From assembly GCF_036370855.1 (NCBI RefSeq), contig NC_088099.1, forward strand, positions 27,247,501 through 27,311,500: a stretch of DNA of 64,000 nucleotides. The letters run 5' to 3'. Origin of the DNA: Dromaius novaehollandiae. Taxonomy: Eukaryota > Chordata > Aves > Casuariiformes > Dromaiidae. The notes below the pieces were generated by a model. It saw only the letters and a list, made by a program, of their open reading frames with translations. It was not told the origin of the DNA and did not search any database. The position numbers and the translations under genes were made by a program. Shown one piece after another: positions 1-12,135 of this stretch (position 1 is the first letter of the stretch; the number at the start of each line of letters is the position of its first letter).

Positions 1-2994
1 TTCCCAAAAGCCTATAGTTTGATTTCTTTTCTGCCAGCTTTCTCATGCATCCTTTTTTTCTTTTTCTTGTGGTAATAGCAGCAACAATAGCAATACTTCA
101 CAAGTATTTATTCATCAAATTCTCTTAACTCTTCCCCTCCCGGTGCCTATACTCCCACTGAGAAGGCTGCCTCTTAACAATCTGTTCAGCAATTTTTTTC
201 CTGTCTCCTCCCTGCTTTAGGCTAACAGGCATTGTCCAGGCCTTCCACTGAAAACAACTGAAAGATGTAATATATGCACACACAGGCGGAGATGCACACA
301 AGCAAACATGATGGAATTAATATCATGCTTCAGGGGAAAATCAGACTCTGCTTTAGGCTCTATTTGGCATGTAGTCAAAAAGAAAAGTTGAAAATGAGGT
401 TTTGGCTCTGAGTTTATATTTCCCCTTTTTTTGGTGAAATTATGTCTCAGCTGTGTTATTTAATTGTTCTGCTGCTACATTCTGTTTCAAAGTTATTGTT
501 TTTGTTCTATATTTAAAATGCTGTTCTTTAGCAGGAAACTATCAGGCACACAGAGAACTACTGCCTTGCAACCACGGAGTACAAAGTATCAGAAACTATT
601 GCAGAATTGACATGAGTTTATAAAGTCTCTATGATTAAATACAAACCTTCAGAAAAGTGTGCAGTTCTTTGTTTTGTTAGTCCTCCGACTAACAAACCAC
701 ACAGAGGGCCACAGTCTTCTTTACTCGGGGGACCAGTTACACCATTCTAGCAGAGTTAAAGGCTTTGAAGCAAACAGATTATATTGACACCTACTATCTC
801 TACACTCCTTTGCACTATCAGATTAATGCAAAGAGACCTTAATTAAATAAGCAGACTCTATTTCTGTTAGGCTCCCTTCTCACTTTCACTACAGTCACTC
901 TTCATTACATTCACAATGCAAAGAGGACTTAATATGAATCAACTCTTTTTACATAAGAATTAAGGCCTTAATATGAGCACTTTTGCTGCAACAGGCCCAT
1001 GTGTGTCTCATATGTCCACCTGGACGAAATCTAAAATGGGTTTCTGGTATCTAGCTCACCTTGACTGAAGTTTCTGAGGTAACCACACACAGTCCCAGTA
1101 CCTAGAGCACCTCAGATCAGCCCAGACACCTCATTAGACACTGAGAAGATTAATTTTGTGATGTGCATTTTTATTGTATTTTACCATTCTATTTTCAGGC
1201 ACAAAAGAGAGATGATCTGACTGCAGTCTACATAACCATTGATTTAAATGCATTAATTTAGGCCAGTGATTGAAGTTATTATGACTTGTTTATGGAAATG
1301 CCCATTATGCATTGTTTCCCAGTCACTAAAAAAGAAGCTTCTGCATGAAGATGACAGAAATTATAGGAAGAGAAATGCAAAATATGTATTTTTTTAATTA
1401 CTAGATGACTAGATCTTCTAACTACTTGAATAACAGATTGCTTCTTATATTTTTTCATGTCACGGAGCAGCTAGCTACTGACACACTTCAGTCACACTGA
1501 CATGATGGCAGTGCTGCCAGTCATGGAAGCTAACTCATGCCCTACCACTACTTCATTTTGTTTGCAATGTCAGTAATTGATTCTTTTTTAAAAAAAAAAA
1601 AACTTACAAGGAAGCAGATGATGAACAACAGAGGTCTACCTCTTGGATCAGTCTAATGATAATATTCCACAGAGAAAATGAAAGTTCTTCATGGACTAGC
1701 ATTAGATGTGAAAAATAATAGATTGGCTGTCATACTGCCATCTTCTTTAAAATTGATGAGTTTTAACTATTCAGCAGCATTAAGACCACTTTAATATCAG
1801 CTCTCAGTAGTGTCCTAAATATATCAGCTTTTGCTCTCTGAAACTTGTATGTGCTTAAGTGTAACCAAAAGCTTTTAAATACTTGCATTGTTTTTACTTT
1901 CCACCTTAATTTTACTAACGTATCAAATTTTTAGCAAACACTCTATATTCAATGATGTTACAAGATCTTTTAAACAAAAACAAACTGTACTTGCTTTTGT
2001 CTGTAAAGTGCTGGTGCCCTTATCTCATATAGAAACTCTTGGAGCTACTTTATTAAAACTAAATGCACGTAATAAAGTCTAACTTACTAAATAACATGAC
2101 TAAAGATTCTCAAGGTTATAAAAGTAACTCAAAAGTTAGAAACTGCTTATGTAACCTTAGCTCAGCCTTCTCAGGGACATGCATTACATTTTTTAATTCT
2201 TGTCCTCACACTTCTTTTTCCATATGAATCTTTTCCTCATTGGGTGGCTAAGGATGAACAGTGCCCACTGAACAAGTGATTCAATACTTTATTTTCTTAC
2301 AAGTATTCAGTGAATTTCATTTATTGTACACTCATCAAACCTTGTGTGGCAGACTGATTTATTAATTGCCCTATATGTTTTTTCCTGTGGTGTTCATTAC
2401 TGCAGTATAAATGCTTCACTGACAATTAACTCTCCTTCAAACTGCCGCTGTTTGGGGAGATAGTATTATCATGATTTCACAGATGAGGCACCAATGCATT
2501 TCCTTTTGAGAGCTTGACATTTTTTCACTAAAAAAATGACTCCCTGCTCTCTGTAGCTCAGCACAGCATGTGTATGAAGGATGAGGATGAAGTATCTTAA
2601 ACATGGGAGGAAAAAAGCTTAAAACATTTGGCAGTGTATCGTTACTGTCATACAGGTCCTTGGTGTGAGCACCACCAGCACAATGTCCAACAGCTCATGA
2701 AGTACTTCTTGCAGATATATTTCCCCATTTCTCCTTGGAACATTTAGTTTTATTTCCAGGTGAACTGTGCCCACATTTTTTCAAGTTCTTGCGCCATTCT
2801 TGGACCATGCAATAGAGTCTCTTCCCCCCTCCAGTTCTTACAGAAATGCTATTATTTCTGCTATTTAGTAGATAAATTGCTACCTCTAGTCTGAATTCCA
2901 GTTCTTTTGAGGTGACTGGCTCTTTCAACCCTTTCTCCTTTCCCTCTCTTTTGGATCTGCTTGGATGCCTCCTTTCCAGACCAAAGTAATTCCC
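1..2994. other. Non-coding AT-rich sequence
   Basis: I see no gene here. All frames are short and broken by stops. The block holds two near-identical 20-bp motifs at 825 and 915 and an AT-rich stretch at about 1225-1335 dense in TAAT/ATTA and octamer-like motifs. It also has an A-run near 1589. It could be intron or intergenic DNA. Confidence 0.6.
825..934. repeat. Spaced pair of near-identical 20-bp motifs
   Basis: Positions 825-844 and 915-934 carry the shared motif AATGCAAAGAG followed by (A/G)(C/A)CTTAAT. The two copies differ at only a few positions and start 90 bases apart in the same orientation. A third partial echo (CCTTAATATGA) follows at about 967. This may be a duplicated factor-binding site or chance; no protein is assigned. 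Confidence 0.4.
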
Positions 2995-2995
2995 T

Positions 2996-3200
2996 GAGTC
3001 ACAGGAAAAATTAGTCTGGAATGAACCTCTGGAGATAATCCAGTGACCCCCCTGCTCAAAGCAGAGCTAGCTTCAAAGTTAGATATGGTTGTTAAGGGTC
3101 ACGTCCAGGCTAGTTTTGAAAATCTCCCAGGATGGAAATTTCACAGCCTCTCTGGGCAATCTGTTCCAGTGCTGAAGTTCTGTCATTCATCTGCTCTCTA
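2996..3200 (-). mobile_element. CR1 LINE 3'-end fragment (old)
   Basis: Read on the minus strand, this resembles the 3' untranslated end of CR1, the main avian non-LTR retrotransposon. In plus orientation the landmarks are a segment like 'cctctggagataatccag', then 'ccctgctcaaagcagagct', then 'ctctgggcaatctgttccag', all in CR1 order. The terminal repeat lies near 2996-3010. Homology fades to the right of about 3200. The copy is diverged, 5'-truncated and has no coding capacity. Confidence 0.8.
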
Positions 3201-5766
3201 ACAATTTGGATATGACTGTGATTTAGAAATGACCCCTGTATTGTGTGATTAACACTATTGATTTTTAGTGGCATTCGCTCTGGTAAGATTTTCTACTATT
3301 TCAAGACCTCTCTTCTTCCACATGTCTTGTGCAGATGACAAGTCAGCAGGCATTTTTGAAATGCTGGCTTCCAGATAGAGTGTTGGAGGGCATTAATTAG
3401 CTGCCCTCCTTGTCCTAGCTCATCTTCCAATACCAAATCGTGCATGTAGCATAATGAATATGCTTGTTAGAGAGGGTTTGGAAGTGATGTCATCCAGCAT
3501 GACTGGGTTGTTTTGTTCCTGTATCATTGCTTGATTGTTCTAGTGTTGATTTGTTCCTGATTCATTGCCTTAAAGATCTTTAAAATCTGTGCATATGTGG
3601 AATACCCTCATTTTTCTTCTCTATTGTCATCACCAAGTGTACACTTTCCCATGGCTTCTTCACTTTTCTAATTAAGGTCTTTATTGCCAAGGGGCTCAAA
3701 GTAGAGATAATAGTTATCGCAGTGGAGTATCCACTTCTGGTACTGCCTTACAGATAGATTTTGCAGCAAGCAGTTGACATCCTATGTCTTCAAACACACA
3801 TGAAAACTTCCTACTACACAGGTCTGTCAAGCTATGTCCTTTTCCAGTTTTCATTGCCCTTACGGTTTTTAACAAATTCAATGCATAATTAAAACTGAAA
3901 TCCAAAAATTAATTCTGTTGGAGAATCCATTATACAGACACCTGGATATTTACTTTTTCCTTGGACTTACATCTACATAGAATAGATACTCTTGTACTCT
4001 ACTAGTCTTGTTATGTTTTGTGCCATAGGTTCAATTTTTCCCATAGTCAGTCCCCAAAATTGTACCCCAATGTTGATGCTGATTTTTATAGCTATTTCTT
4101 CAAGATGTATTAGAAAAGTTGCTTCTCTCAGCACTACTATTCTCCTTTTTCTATATGGAAGACAAAAAAGAATTCTGCAACATTGCTACTTGCTGCTTTT
4201 TCCAGAGGCATTCTTCAATTGCATGCACCAAAGGCTTTGTTCTCCTCAGCTTGCTTTGCAGTGTGTAACATAAACCTTCTCAAGCACTTGGCTGTCACTT
4301 TTGATTGCATGATAGTACCTACATTCTCTGGCAATTTGCTGGTTTTGTGTCTTTACAGTGCTTCTCTTCTACCGTGAACTGTGGTTGATGCCTCTATCTG
4401 GGACTGTGCATATGAGCGACTGCTGACCTCCTTCATCTTATTGTCTACATGTCATCATTACTGAGGTGTCCTTTCATCTGCTCTGGATGGCTTAAGCTCT
4501 AGCTATTCTAGTGGTATCTTAGGATGTTCAAGTGCCCCCCAATAACATACATCCCTCCATTTTATTTTTTTTGCCTCATCCCAGTAAGAGTTTCCTGCAT
4601 TCTACTCTCCTCTGCAAGAACAGGTTTTTTTCTAATGTAACAGCCAGTTGATTCACTCACATTAGAGCACTCAGTAGGTCTTCAGCTTTCCTAGGATTAC
4701 TTCTCTGAATGGAGAGCTCTTCTTTTTGAAACAGTATGCTTCAAATAGCTTCAACACTACATCCAGATTTCTTCTGTTTGCTTCAGTAAGTTTTCTCTTA
4801 CAGGCATCTGTGAATGATGTCATCTGTCTGTACAAAAGAATATGAGAAAAAGAGAAGCTTTCTCCCTCTGTGCCTGAGGTCCTGCAAAAAAACCCCGATT
4901 CCATCAATTCAACTTCTGCATTGAATGCATCCTTTTTAGAAGTACAGAAGCTGTTCACTTCTTCCCTTTCTCTGTATGAGGAACATAAAACTTTTCTCCA
5001 GATCTTTCCCAGCAAGACAATGAGACTCACAGTCTTGCTCTAACACTAAATAGAATGAACTAAACAGAATTGCTTAAATTAATTGGGTTTTCAGAGATTC
5101 AGATTTTCTGTGTCTACACCTTGCCCTCTGAAGCTCTGCACAATAAACACGAGTGAATACCAGTGTTTTAACAGTCAGTGCATCAGTATTGGAACTACAC
5201 GTGACAATATAACAATTCATGAAAGGGACTGGAACCTTTAGGTACATTGAATAGGTCTCTGTGAATGGCACTGAGTTGCTCACAGCAGTGGTAGGCTGAC
5301 ATCCTATAGTAAGCCTTGAAGGAAAATGAAATGCTATGAGAGATCTTCACAAATATTTGCTAATATCAGAAGACTGGTAGGACTCAGAAAGAGTATGACT
5401 AGGGACATTGTCATGGGCATTGGCTCCCTCACCTTGATCTTCTCCATCACGAACTTTCTTCTCTTCCACTCCTGTCTCCTCCCAGATGTTAGCTGCTTTC
5501 TCTCACCTCATTTCCCTTCTCCATCCATCCATACCATTCACCGTTCCCAGCCAGACCCTAGGCCCTTCAAAGCTTTCTGCCATCTAGGTATCAATCTCTT
5601 TGCCTGGCCCGCTGGTCCTCCTCATCTCCTTCACTTTCCTTTTCTCTCTGGTCCTCCTCTGTGCTTTGGCTCTTGTTCCATCTGCCTTCAATTAGGCAGC
5701 ACAGACTGGCTTAGAGGACTTCAAAACTGATTGCAGACCAAAGTTCTACAATGATCTGGACTGTAC
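3201..5766. other. Non-coding sequence with a pyrimidine-rich block
   Basis: No gene is recognised. A 119-codon minus-strand frame (4671-5030) and a 134-codon plus-strand frame (5326-5730) match no family I know. The second lies in a C/T-rich stretch (about 5440-5700) where stop codons are depleted by composition, so I do not call it a gene. Weak echoes of an old CR1 element around 4010-4360 were not strong enough to annotate. Confidence 0.5.
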
Positions 5767-5848
5767 ACGTGTGTGTGTGTGGGGGGGGTGCCCACCCATG
5801 TGCACGTGCGTATGTGTGTGTGTGCATGCGTGCATGCGTGTGTGTGTC
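5767..5848. repeat. TG-rich microsatellite
   Basis: This is an interrupted (TG)n tract with a G8 run and CATGCG/CATGCG units. Alternating purine-pyrimidine sequence of this kind can adopt Z-DNA and is usually length-polymorphic. Confidence 0.9.
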
Positions 5849-6190
5849 TGCTCTTACACAAAAAATAAAAGGTTGAGTCCTGACTCAGAAACTACCTACT
5901 GCCAAGTCCATTTTCTGCAGCATGGTAGTATAAGAATTTCTCAGAGAAAAAGAGGGACCAGAACTTGTGGACATACTCAAAACAATATATCCTGCACTAG
6001 ACAAGATTTTCAGAGACAGTGAAAATTATTTGCCTAAATTTTTGAAAGAAATTCATCCAAAGGCAGATTGCAGAAGTTCTTAGCCCAAAAGCTGAAAGTT
6101 TAGCAAAGTGGTAAGCTGATGAAACCAAGGACTTCTGATAAGAAGTATGAATCTGCATTAATTCAGTGGTACACTGCATATGGATAACCA

Positions 6191-6262
6191 TATATGTATA
6201 TGTGTGTGTGTGTATGTATATATACACACATATACATATATATACATACACATATGCACAGT
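6191..6262. repeat. TA/TG microsatellite with long inverted arms
   Basis: This is an alternating (TA)/(TG) then (TA)/(CA) tract. Positions 6193-6207 and 6224-6238 are perfect 15-bp inverted arms around a 16-base centre, so the tract can fold into a hairpin or cruciform. Confidence 0.9.
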
Positions 6263-6728
6263 TATGTGCCTGTGTTTCTACAGGAAACCTAATGCTAACC
6301 AGATTCAGCCTTACTATAGTCACATAGTAGATCTCAGATGTCTCAAAACAAAGTTGTAAGTATGCACCCTGAATAGGGCTGGGTATCTCCTCCAGGCTGC
6401 TGCATCTTTGTCCACCAAAGCTATAGCCATCTAGAGTGCAAGGCACTTATTATATTACGGTACATTTGTTTGTTTGAATTAAAGTAGTATTTTACAATGA
6501 ATAAAATATCTTTATGCAAAGCTGAGATTCCCCTCAAATGAAAAATTAATTTTATAGTGAGAAATAAAAATCTAGTCATAAAAAATTCCTGCCATTCATT
6601 AATGTCTTCTTTTTCATTAAAAAAATGGATCATTTTGAACAGTAAAATTAGTTCTGAAACAAATTTTATAAAAATCCATGGAAAAGTAATTGGCATATCT
6701 AACTGTCTTTAATTGTTATACCCACTGT

Positions 6729-6768
6729 GATTTCTCCATGTGGAGAAATCGCATCGCATATATGCGAT
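6729..6768. repeat. Two adjacent perfect palindromes
   Basis: 6729-6750 is a 9-bp stem (GATTTCTCC / GGAGAAATC) with a 4-base loop. 6753-6768 is the uninterrupted 16-bp palindrome ATCGCATATATGCGAT, with two CpGs in an otherwise CpG-poor area. They may be symmetric protein-binding sites or a relic of a transposon terminus. Confidence 0.85.
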
Positions 6769-9700
6769 AAAAACCACAATTCATCGCTTTAAGAAATCTG
6801 TTATCAATCATATTCTGAATACCTGTCATATGGCTATAATGCATCTCATGAGCTGCGTTTTAACAAGTAAGATATTGACCACACGGTACAAGTTATTTAT
6901 GTAAGCAGAGAAATGGTAGACTTTGATACTGATGAAACATTGTCATAGTATTTTGTTAGAGTATGAAGATACCTTCAGGTAATGGTCAAGGTTCCACAAG
7001 ACTCTTTCTGTATATAGTGTCTATACACCCTCTTCCTGCTTAATTGCACCCATTTCTCAGACCCCATAGGCCACTAAGCCTCACTTCTTTCCCTCTTAAT
7101 AAAAGGGAGCCTGCTACCATTTTGCCGCTCTACAACCTATTTCACCATAGACTCGTCTAAAATACAAAGATTTGTTGCATTTCTGTCACTGTGCAGACAA
7201 TTCAAACAGCTTTGAGTTGCAACGATGTTGCAATACAGCAATGACAAAATGCTGTAGTGGGCAGGAGGGTTTTTTTATTATTTTCGATGTGGATCTTGGA
7301 GATGTGAGTTATTTTGATAGTAAGTGAAAGAGAAGAAATGATACAGTTATGTGGTAACTACCTATAGGTTCTTCCAGTGATGAATCCTGATTACATTAGG
7401 CATTTCACAAGATGAACATATTCCATACAAAACACTGCCTACTTGACTGCATGACCAATAAAGTTAGCAGGAGTATAAACACTTTTATATAAATCCAAAT
7501 GCATACGTGCTTTCTTTTCAGTGCTGAGATGACTCCAGACTTAGGCCTTTAAGGAGCACATACTATCAAATACCATGAGATCTACAATAAAAAAGCAGAG
7601 TAGACAATACTGAAGCTGCTAGATCTGTGAGAACATATGGTAACAATGATTATTATTTATTACTTGATGCTACTTTGACCTGAAATGTACTTGGCAGCAT
7701 TTAAACACAGGGGAAAATGTTATATTGTAATGCACACAGCTTAAGGACTTAAATGAGTCAAGTAGCTTGCAGCAGGGGAAGTGGCCGTCGGAAAATTAAA
7801 AGAAAGTCTACCTGCCCCCAATTTGTTCCTCACCACTGAGTCTTTCTCAAGACCAGGACTTAAACGGATTTTCTAAACTCTAAACCCTACAACTCTGCAC
7901 AGTCAGGAGAAATGGGATCAGCAGACTACGGGTTACTCTTTCAGTTTCTCAAAGAATGTTCTTAAACAGCCCGAAGCAAAGCCACTGGACTTACTGAAGA
8001 TATTCTAAACTGGTCAGACTAAGCCGTCCCTTGGATAAGCCTCATGCTAGTTCTATTTGCCATTTTCATTTGTGAGAAATACAATTTCTAGAAGAGCTGT
8101 AATATAAAATGTTAAGATTCAATAATCCCCTCAAACACTTGTGTAAGTGACTAAACGAGTATGAATGATATGTCATATCAATACATTGTAAATGCAAAAT
8201 TTAATATTGGAGCACAAACGAAATCTCCTCTGCTACTATATATATTGGAAGACAATGCTCTCTATTAATTAATTAGGCATTTTGTAATGTAACTTTCCAG
8301 AAGGTCGTCACTACCATTAAATGCATAAGTCCACATATTTTTTAGGGCACCTCCTCCACCTGACAGTGTTCTCTCTGTTGTGCAAAACACTTGCTTTTCT
8401 ATATTTTTTTTTTGTTGGATGCACTCTCTTTTCCAGTGTTCCATCTCTCCTTTTTTTCTGTCTAGTCTACTCTACTTGCCTCTTTCCGCATCCCATACCC
8501 TGCAGTCTTCATAGTGTTCCCACGTCAGCAGCACAGTAAAGGATAACAGCAGTGAACCTTCCCTCTCACTTACACTTTCATATTGTCTGGGGAGCAGGGA
8601 TTTGGAGAGAAGAGAAAATGAGGGTCCTAGTAGGAGCTGGACTGGTTGGTGAGAACAGGAGTTCTTACCAGAAGAGATCTAACTAGTTGCATGAGGAAAG
8701 TCAGCAGTCTTAGGTACCTTTCTTGGTACCAAAGCCAAGAACAATTATGAAGTTTCTCTAGGTAATCAGGCCAAGTATCAAAGGTGTAAGTATCCTCTTT
8801 CCCCTGTCCTTGAGTATGTATGGTTGGAGGAATTGTGCTTAGCTCTTTTAAGAGATGGAAATGTTCACACTCACAGGGTGTTTCAGGCTATTCATAGTGG
8901 TTTGGAGAAGGGCCATCATGACAATCTAAAGAGCATCAAGTATCTTTTGCTGTTCCTTATGCTTCAATGAATGGAAGACGACATTCCTTAATAGCTAAAG
9001 AACTTATGGACTTCATTTGTTCGTCTTCTGTGAGGAATTACACTCATCTTTCAAAAGATGGCTACCGTCTGTTTGCTAGCTGATATCAGCAGAAGGGAGA
9101 GCAACATAAGAGATGATCCAAGTGATGAAGCAGCTACACAGCCACAAGTAACGAAGACTATAGACACACGAATGGAGAGGCAAAGATAAGGAAGAGCTGG
9201 AGCTCTGCACAGGAGAACATTGCCTGTGCCACAGAAAGGGAGACACAGATGGGTTCTGTACTGAAGACAGTGTAAAGCATGACCAAGTTAGTACTGCTTC
9301 ATGGGGGGTTAAATTTAAAAGGGCAAATCACTTTTGGGGGTCATGTTACTTGTTCAGAACCCACTGCAATGACGATAGCTTGATTTGCTACAGATGAACT
9401 GCTCTAGCACACACATCCTGCAGTGAAGATCCAAATACAAACAATTATCAATGTTATGATTTTTCTATGCAATTAACACCCATGACTGATAGAAGCTGGA
9501 GAGAAATCAGAACTAACACACTGACAGTAATCCATCTGCATGCATCACAGTTACGATGTTGCAGTCACGTGAGGTTTCCCATATTAGAGCAGGCCTTAAC
9601 ATTGCCTGAGAGAAATGGAAGTGGCCAATTCACTCCATGAATTTATTTAGTCTTTGATTACCTTTCTCATTCTTCCATCAAGCTGTAAATAGTGCCACGG

Positions 9701-11950
9701 ATTACAGCAATTTCTGTTATGTGAGCACAGAAAACTAAGTAAATATTTCACCATAAAAAACACACACATAAAATTCAGTCAACGTTTGAAGAGATACTGT
9801 GCCAAATGTGGAGTCTTATTCCAGTCACTAATAAAATAGTAAAATAGAAGTTTTGTCTCTTTTTCTTTTGCATGTATATCTCAGCACAACCTTAACTATA
9901 GAGCTTTGAGATATTTCTAATAACAACACTGTGTTTTAAGAAGCATTTCACATCATTCAAGAGAGTTTTTTTTATTGTCAGCTTAGTTGTGAGAAGAGAC
10001 AATTCATCTTGACTCGAGCAACCTCAAAATATGCCTGTGAACTCACTTGGCATTGCCCACAGAAGTGTCCAATTTCTAGGACAAAACAACAGAATAAAAA
10101 TCTGCTTTTCTAATTGCAGAGAGGCAGTTCAGCACTTAGTAGCACATCCCAGAAGAGAAAGGCATTTCAAACACCTGCTTCTGAACAATAGCAATTTTCT
10201 AACTTGTGCTTTGCCCCAAGTTAATGAAGACATTGCAAACTACAGTGAGCATGTGAAAGCCACCAACAGGCAGACATCACTGTCTTTGTATTCTTTTAAA
10301 TATACTGCCAGAGCTACTGTAAATAAAATACCAGTGAAACCATATATTCAAAAATATTGCAAAATTTATCAAGTGTGTTATTAATCTAACTCTTGGTAAT
10401 AGTAAATAATGTTCATCAAAAGCCACAGACAAAGAGTGATATGGTTCTTATAGACACTGCTGTATATAACCAACGAGGAAAATATTTGCTAGACAGTGTC
10501 ACATGAAACAAAATGCTTATTTTCAAAAACTCTATTAAAGTGTGGTGTAAGTGACCAATTCTGCCAAATCTGTGCCAGGTCTTCTACTATGTATAACTGA
10601 AATAAATGACCAAGAAGCCACGCTGCAAAAGCTTATTTTATAATAGATGCCATTCCATGTCACCTTTACTGAACAAGACAGGATTACAGTGAACAAAAAG
10701 GTGCAATGCAATTGGATTCAGGTGCAGTGGATGAGACGCATTTGCACAAACCATATTTTTCTTTCTTTTTTCTTTTTTTAAACTGTCTGTACAAGCAGGA
10801 ACACCAGTACCGCACCATCAGTCCACTTCCTCCTGGATCCAGGAGATCCCTGCAGGTTGCCCTGGGTCTGAGGTGCAGAGACTAAGCTGATCCTTGCACT
10901 AATCCGCCCCTAAGGACTACAGCACTTCAGAAGGCAAGTTTCTAAAAGACAGTACTGACTCGCCTATCTGTAATATGATCCTGTTTCAGAAGGCATTTTG
11001 GGAACCATGAAAAAATCCATGGCAGCATAGCTCTGATGTGCTTTATATCTATTCTCACTCTCAGTGCTATTTATTACCAAATACGTTAAATGGCTCCACT
11101 TTCACCTTGTGGCTGAGTACCAACATTTCTTGTTCTTCCTTGGTTTGATGGCAAGTCTTTGTGTATGCCCATACAAGCTAGGGCATAGGCAGTCATACTG
11201 AGCCCTCCATGAGAAGGTAACTACTAACCCCAAGTCCTCCCCACCCTGTGAACCCATACTCTTATCTAAGCTTCACCCCAAAATTATGGAGCCAATTAAA
11301 TGGCTCATCTGCCCACTGGTGAGGTAGAAAAAGTCACCAGTTTGTTCAGCGGACCACTCAAAATAAGACTCCTTTGACATTTATGAGTCTCATCTTAATC
11401 AAAAAGGTATCCAGCTAAAACATGTCCATAAATACAAAGTTTAGCATCAGGCATGGGTTTCCCAGTTGTTACTGTTGGGTGAATACCAAACCCAGCATTG
11501 CTACTACTGCTGCTGATTAACTGAGATATGCCAACATCACTGTGCTATGTGCGTATTGTATTAGCCGGTTCTACACACAAGCAATCCGGTGTCTCTCCAG
11601 TTCATTGGCAAACCCAGTTCAAATTTCATCCAAAATGAAGAACAGGCTTTTAAAAACAGTTTTGTACACAGATCCCTTATTCTTTCCACTTGCTTATCCC
11701 ACCATCAAAAGCCACGCACGGAACGTAACTGTAACAATAACAAAAAAGCTTCAGCCCAAAACACCTACGGTATAGGCGTTATTGATCTTCAAGTAGAAAT
11801 CTTTATTTAAATTAACAGCACTATTTAGCAGCCTAATCTTTCACAGGTGCTCCAGAAGAATACAAATTACATTTTAAGGAGATTCATAGCTAGGCTTCCT
11901 ATGCATCCGAACTACCCGTTACAACATCTGTATTTTAGCAAGTAGCAAGC
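6769..11950. other. Non-coding AT-rich sequence
   Basis: No gene is supported. The longest frame (10031-10384, plus, 117 codons) has no recognisable domain, no splice context and ordinary composition. One 16-bp perfect palindrome (CTCCTGGATCCAGGAG) sits at 10830-10845. I see no RNA gene. Confidence 0.55.
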
Positions 11951-11989
11951 AAAACACCGCCTCTACAATGGGGTGCCATGCAGAGAGCC

Positions 11990-12135
11990 CAGGGCTAGCT
12001 CGGGAGCAGTTATTTCAGGTACTCGGAGCAGTGCCGTCGCATATGCGCAGCAGCCGCCCCGACACCAGCGCTGCGCTCCTCAGGCCCGGGCCACGTCTCG
12101 CACTCCCGGCACGTGTCTTACACCGCTGTGACAGA
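11990..12135. other. Small CpG-rich cluster
   Basis: A short GC-rich segment with about ten CpGs stands out from CpG-poor flanks, about 3 kb left of the main CpG island. It contains the palindrome CGCATATGCG (12038-12047), resembling a degenerate NRF1-type site. It may be a minor regulatory element or alternative promoter. No coding frame is convincing. Confidence 0.4.

Noticed and set aside
4010..4360. Possible very old CR1 body in minus orientation
   Set aside because: A few words resemble CR1 coding sequence, but the match is too scattered to separate from chance by eye.
5326..5730. 134-codon plus-strand frame
   Set aside because: It lies in a pyrimidine-rich block where stops are depleted; the peptide has no recognisable domain and no splice context.
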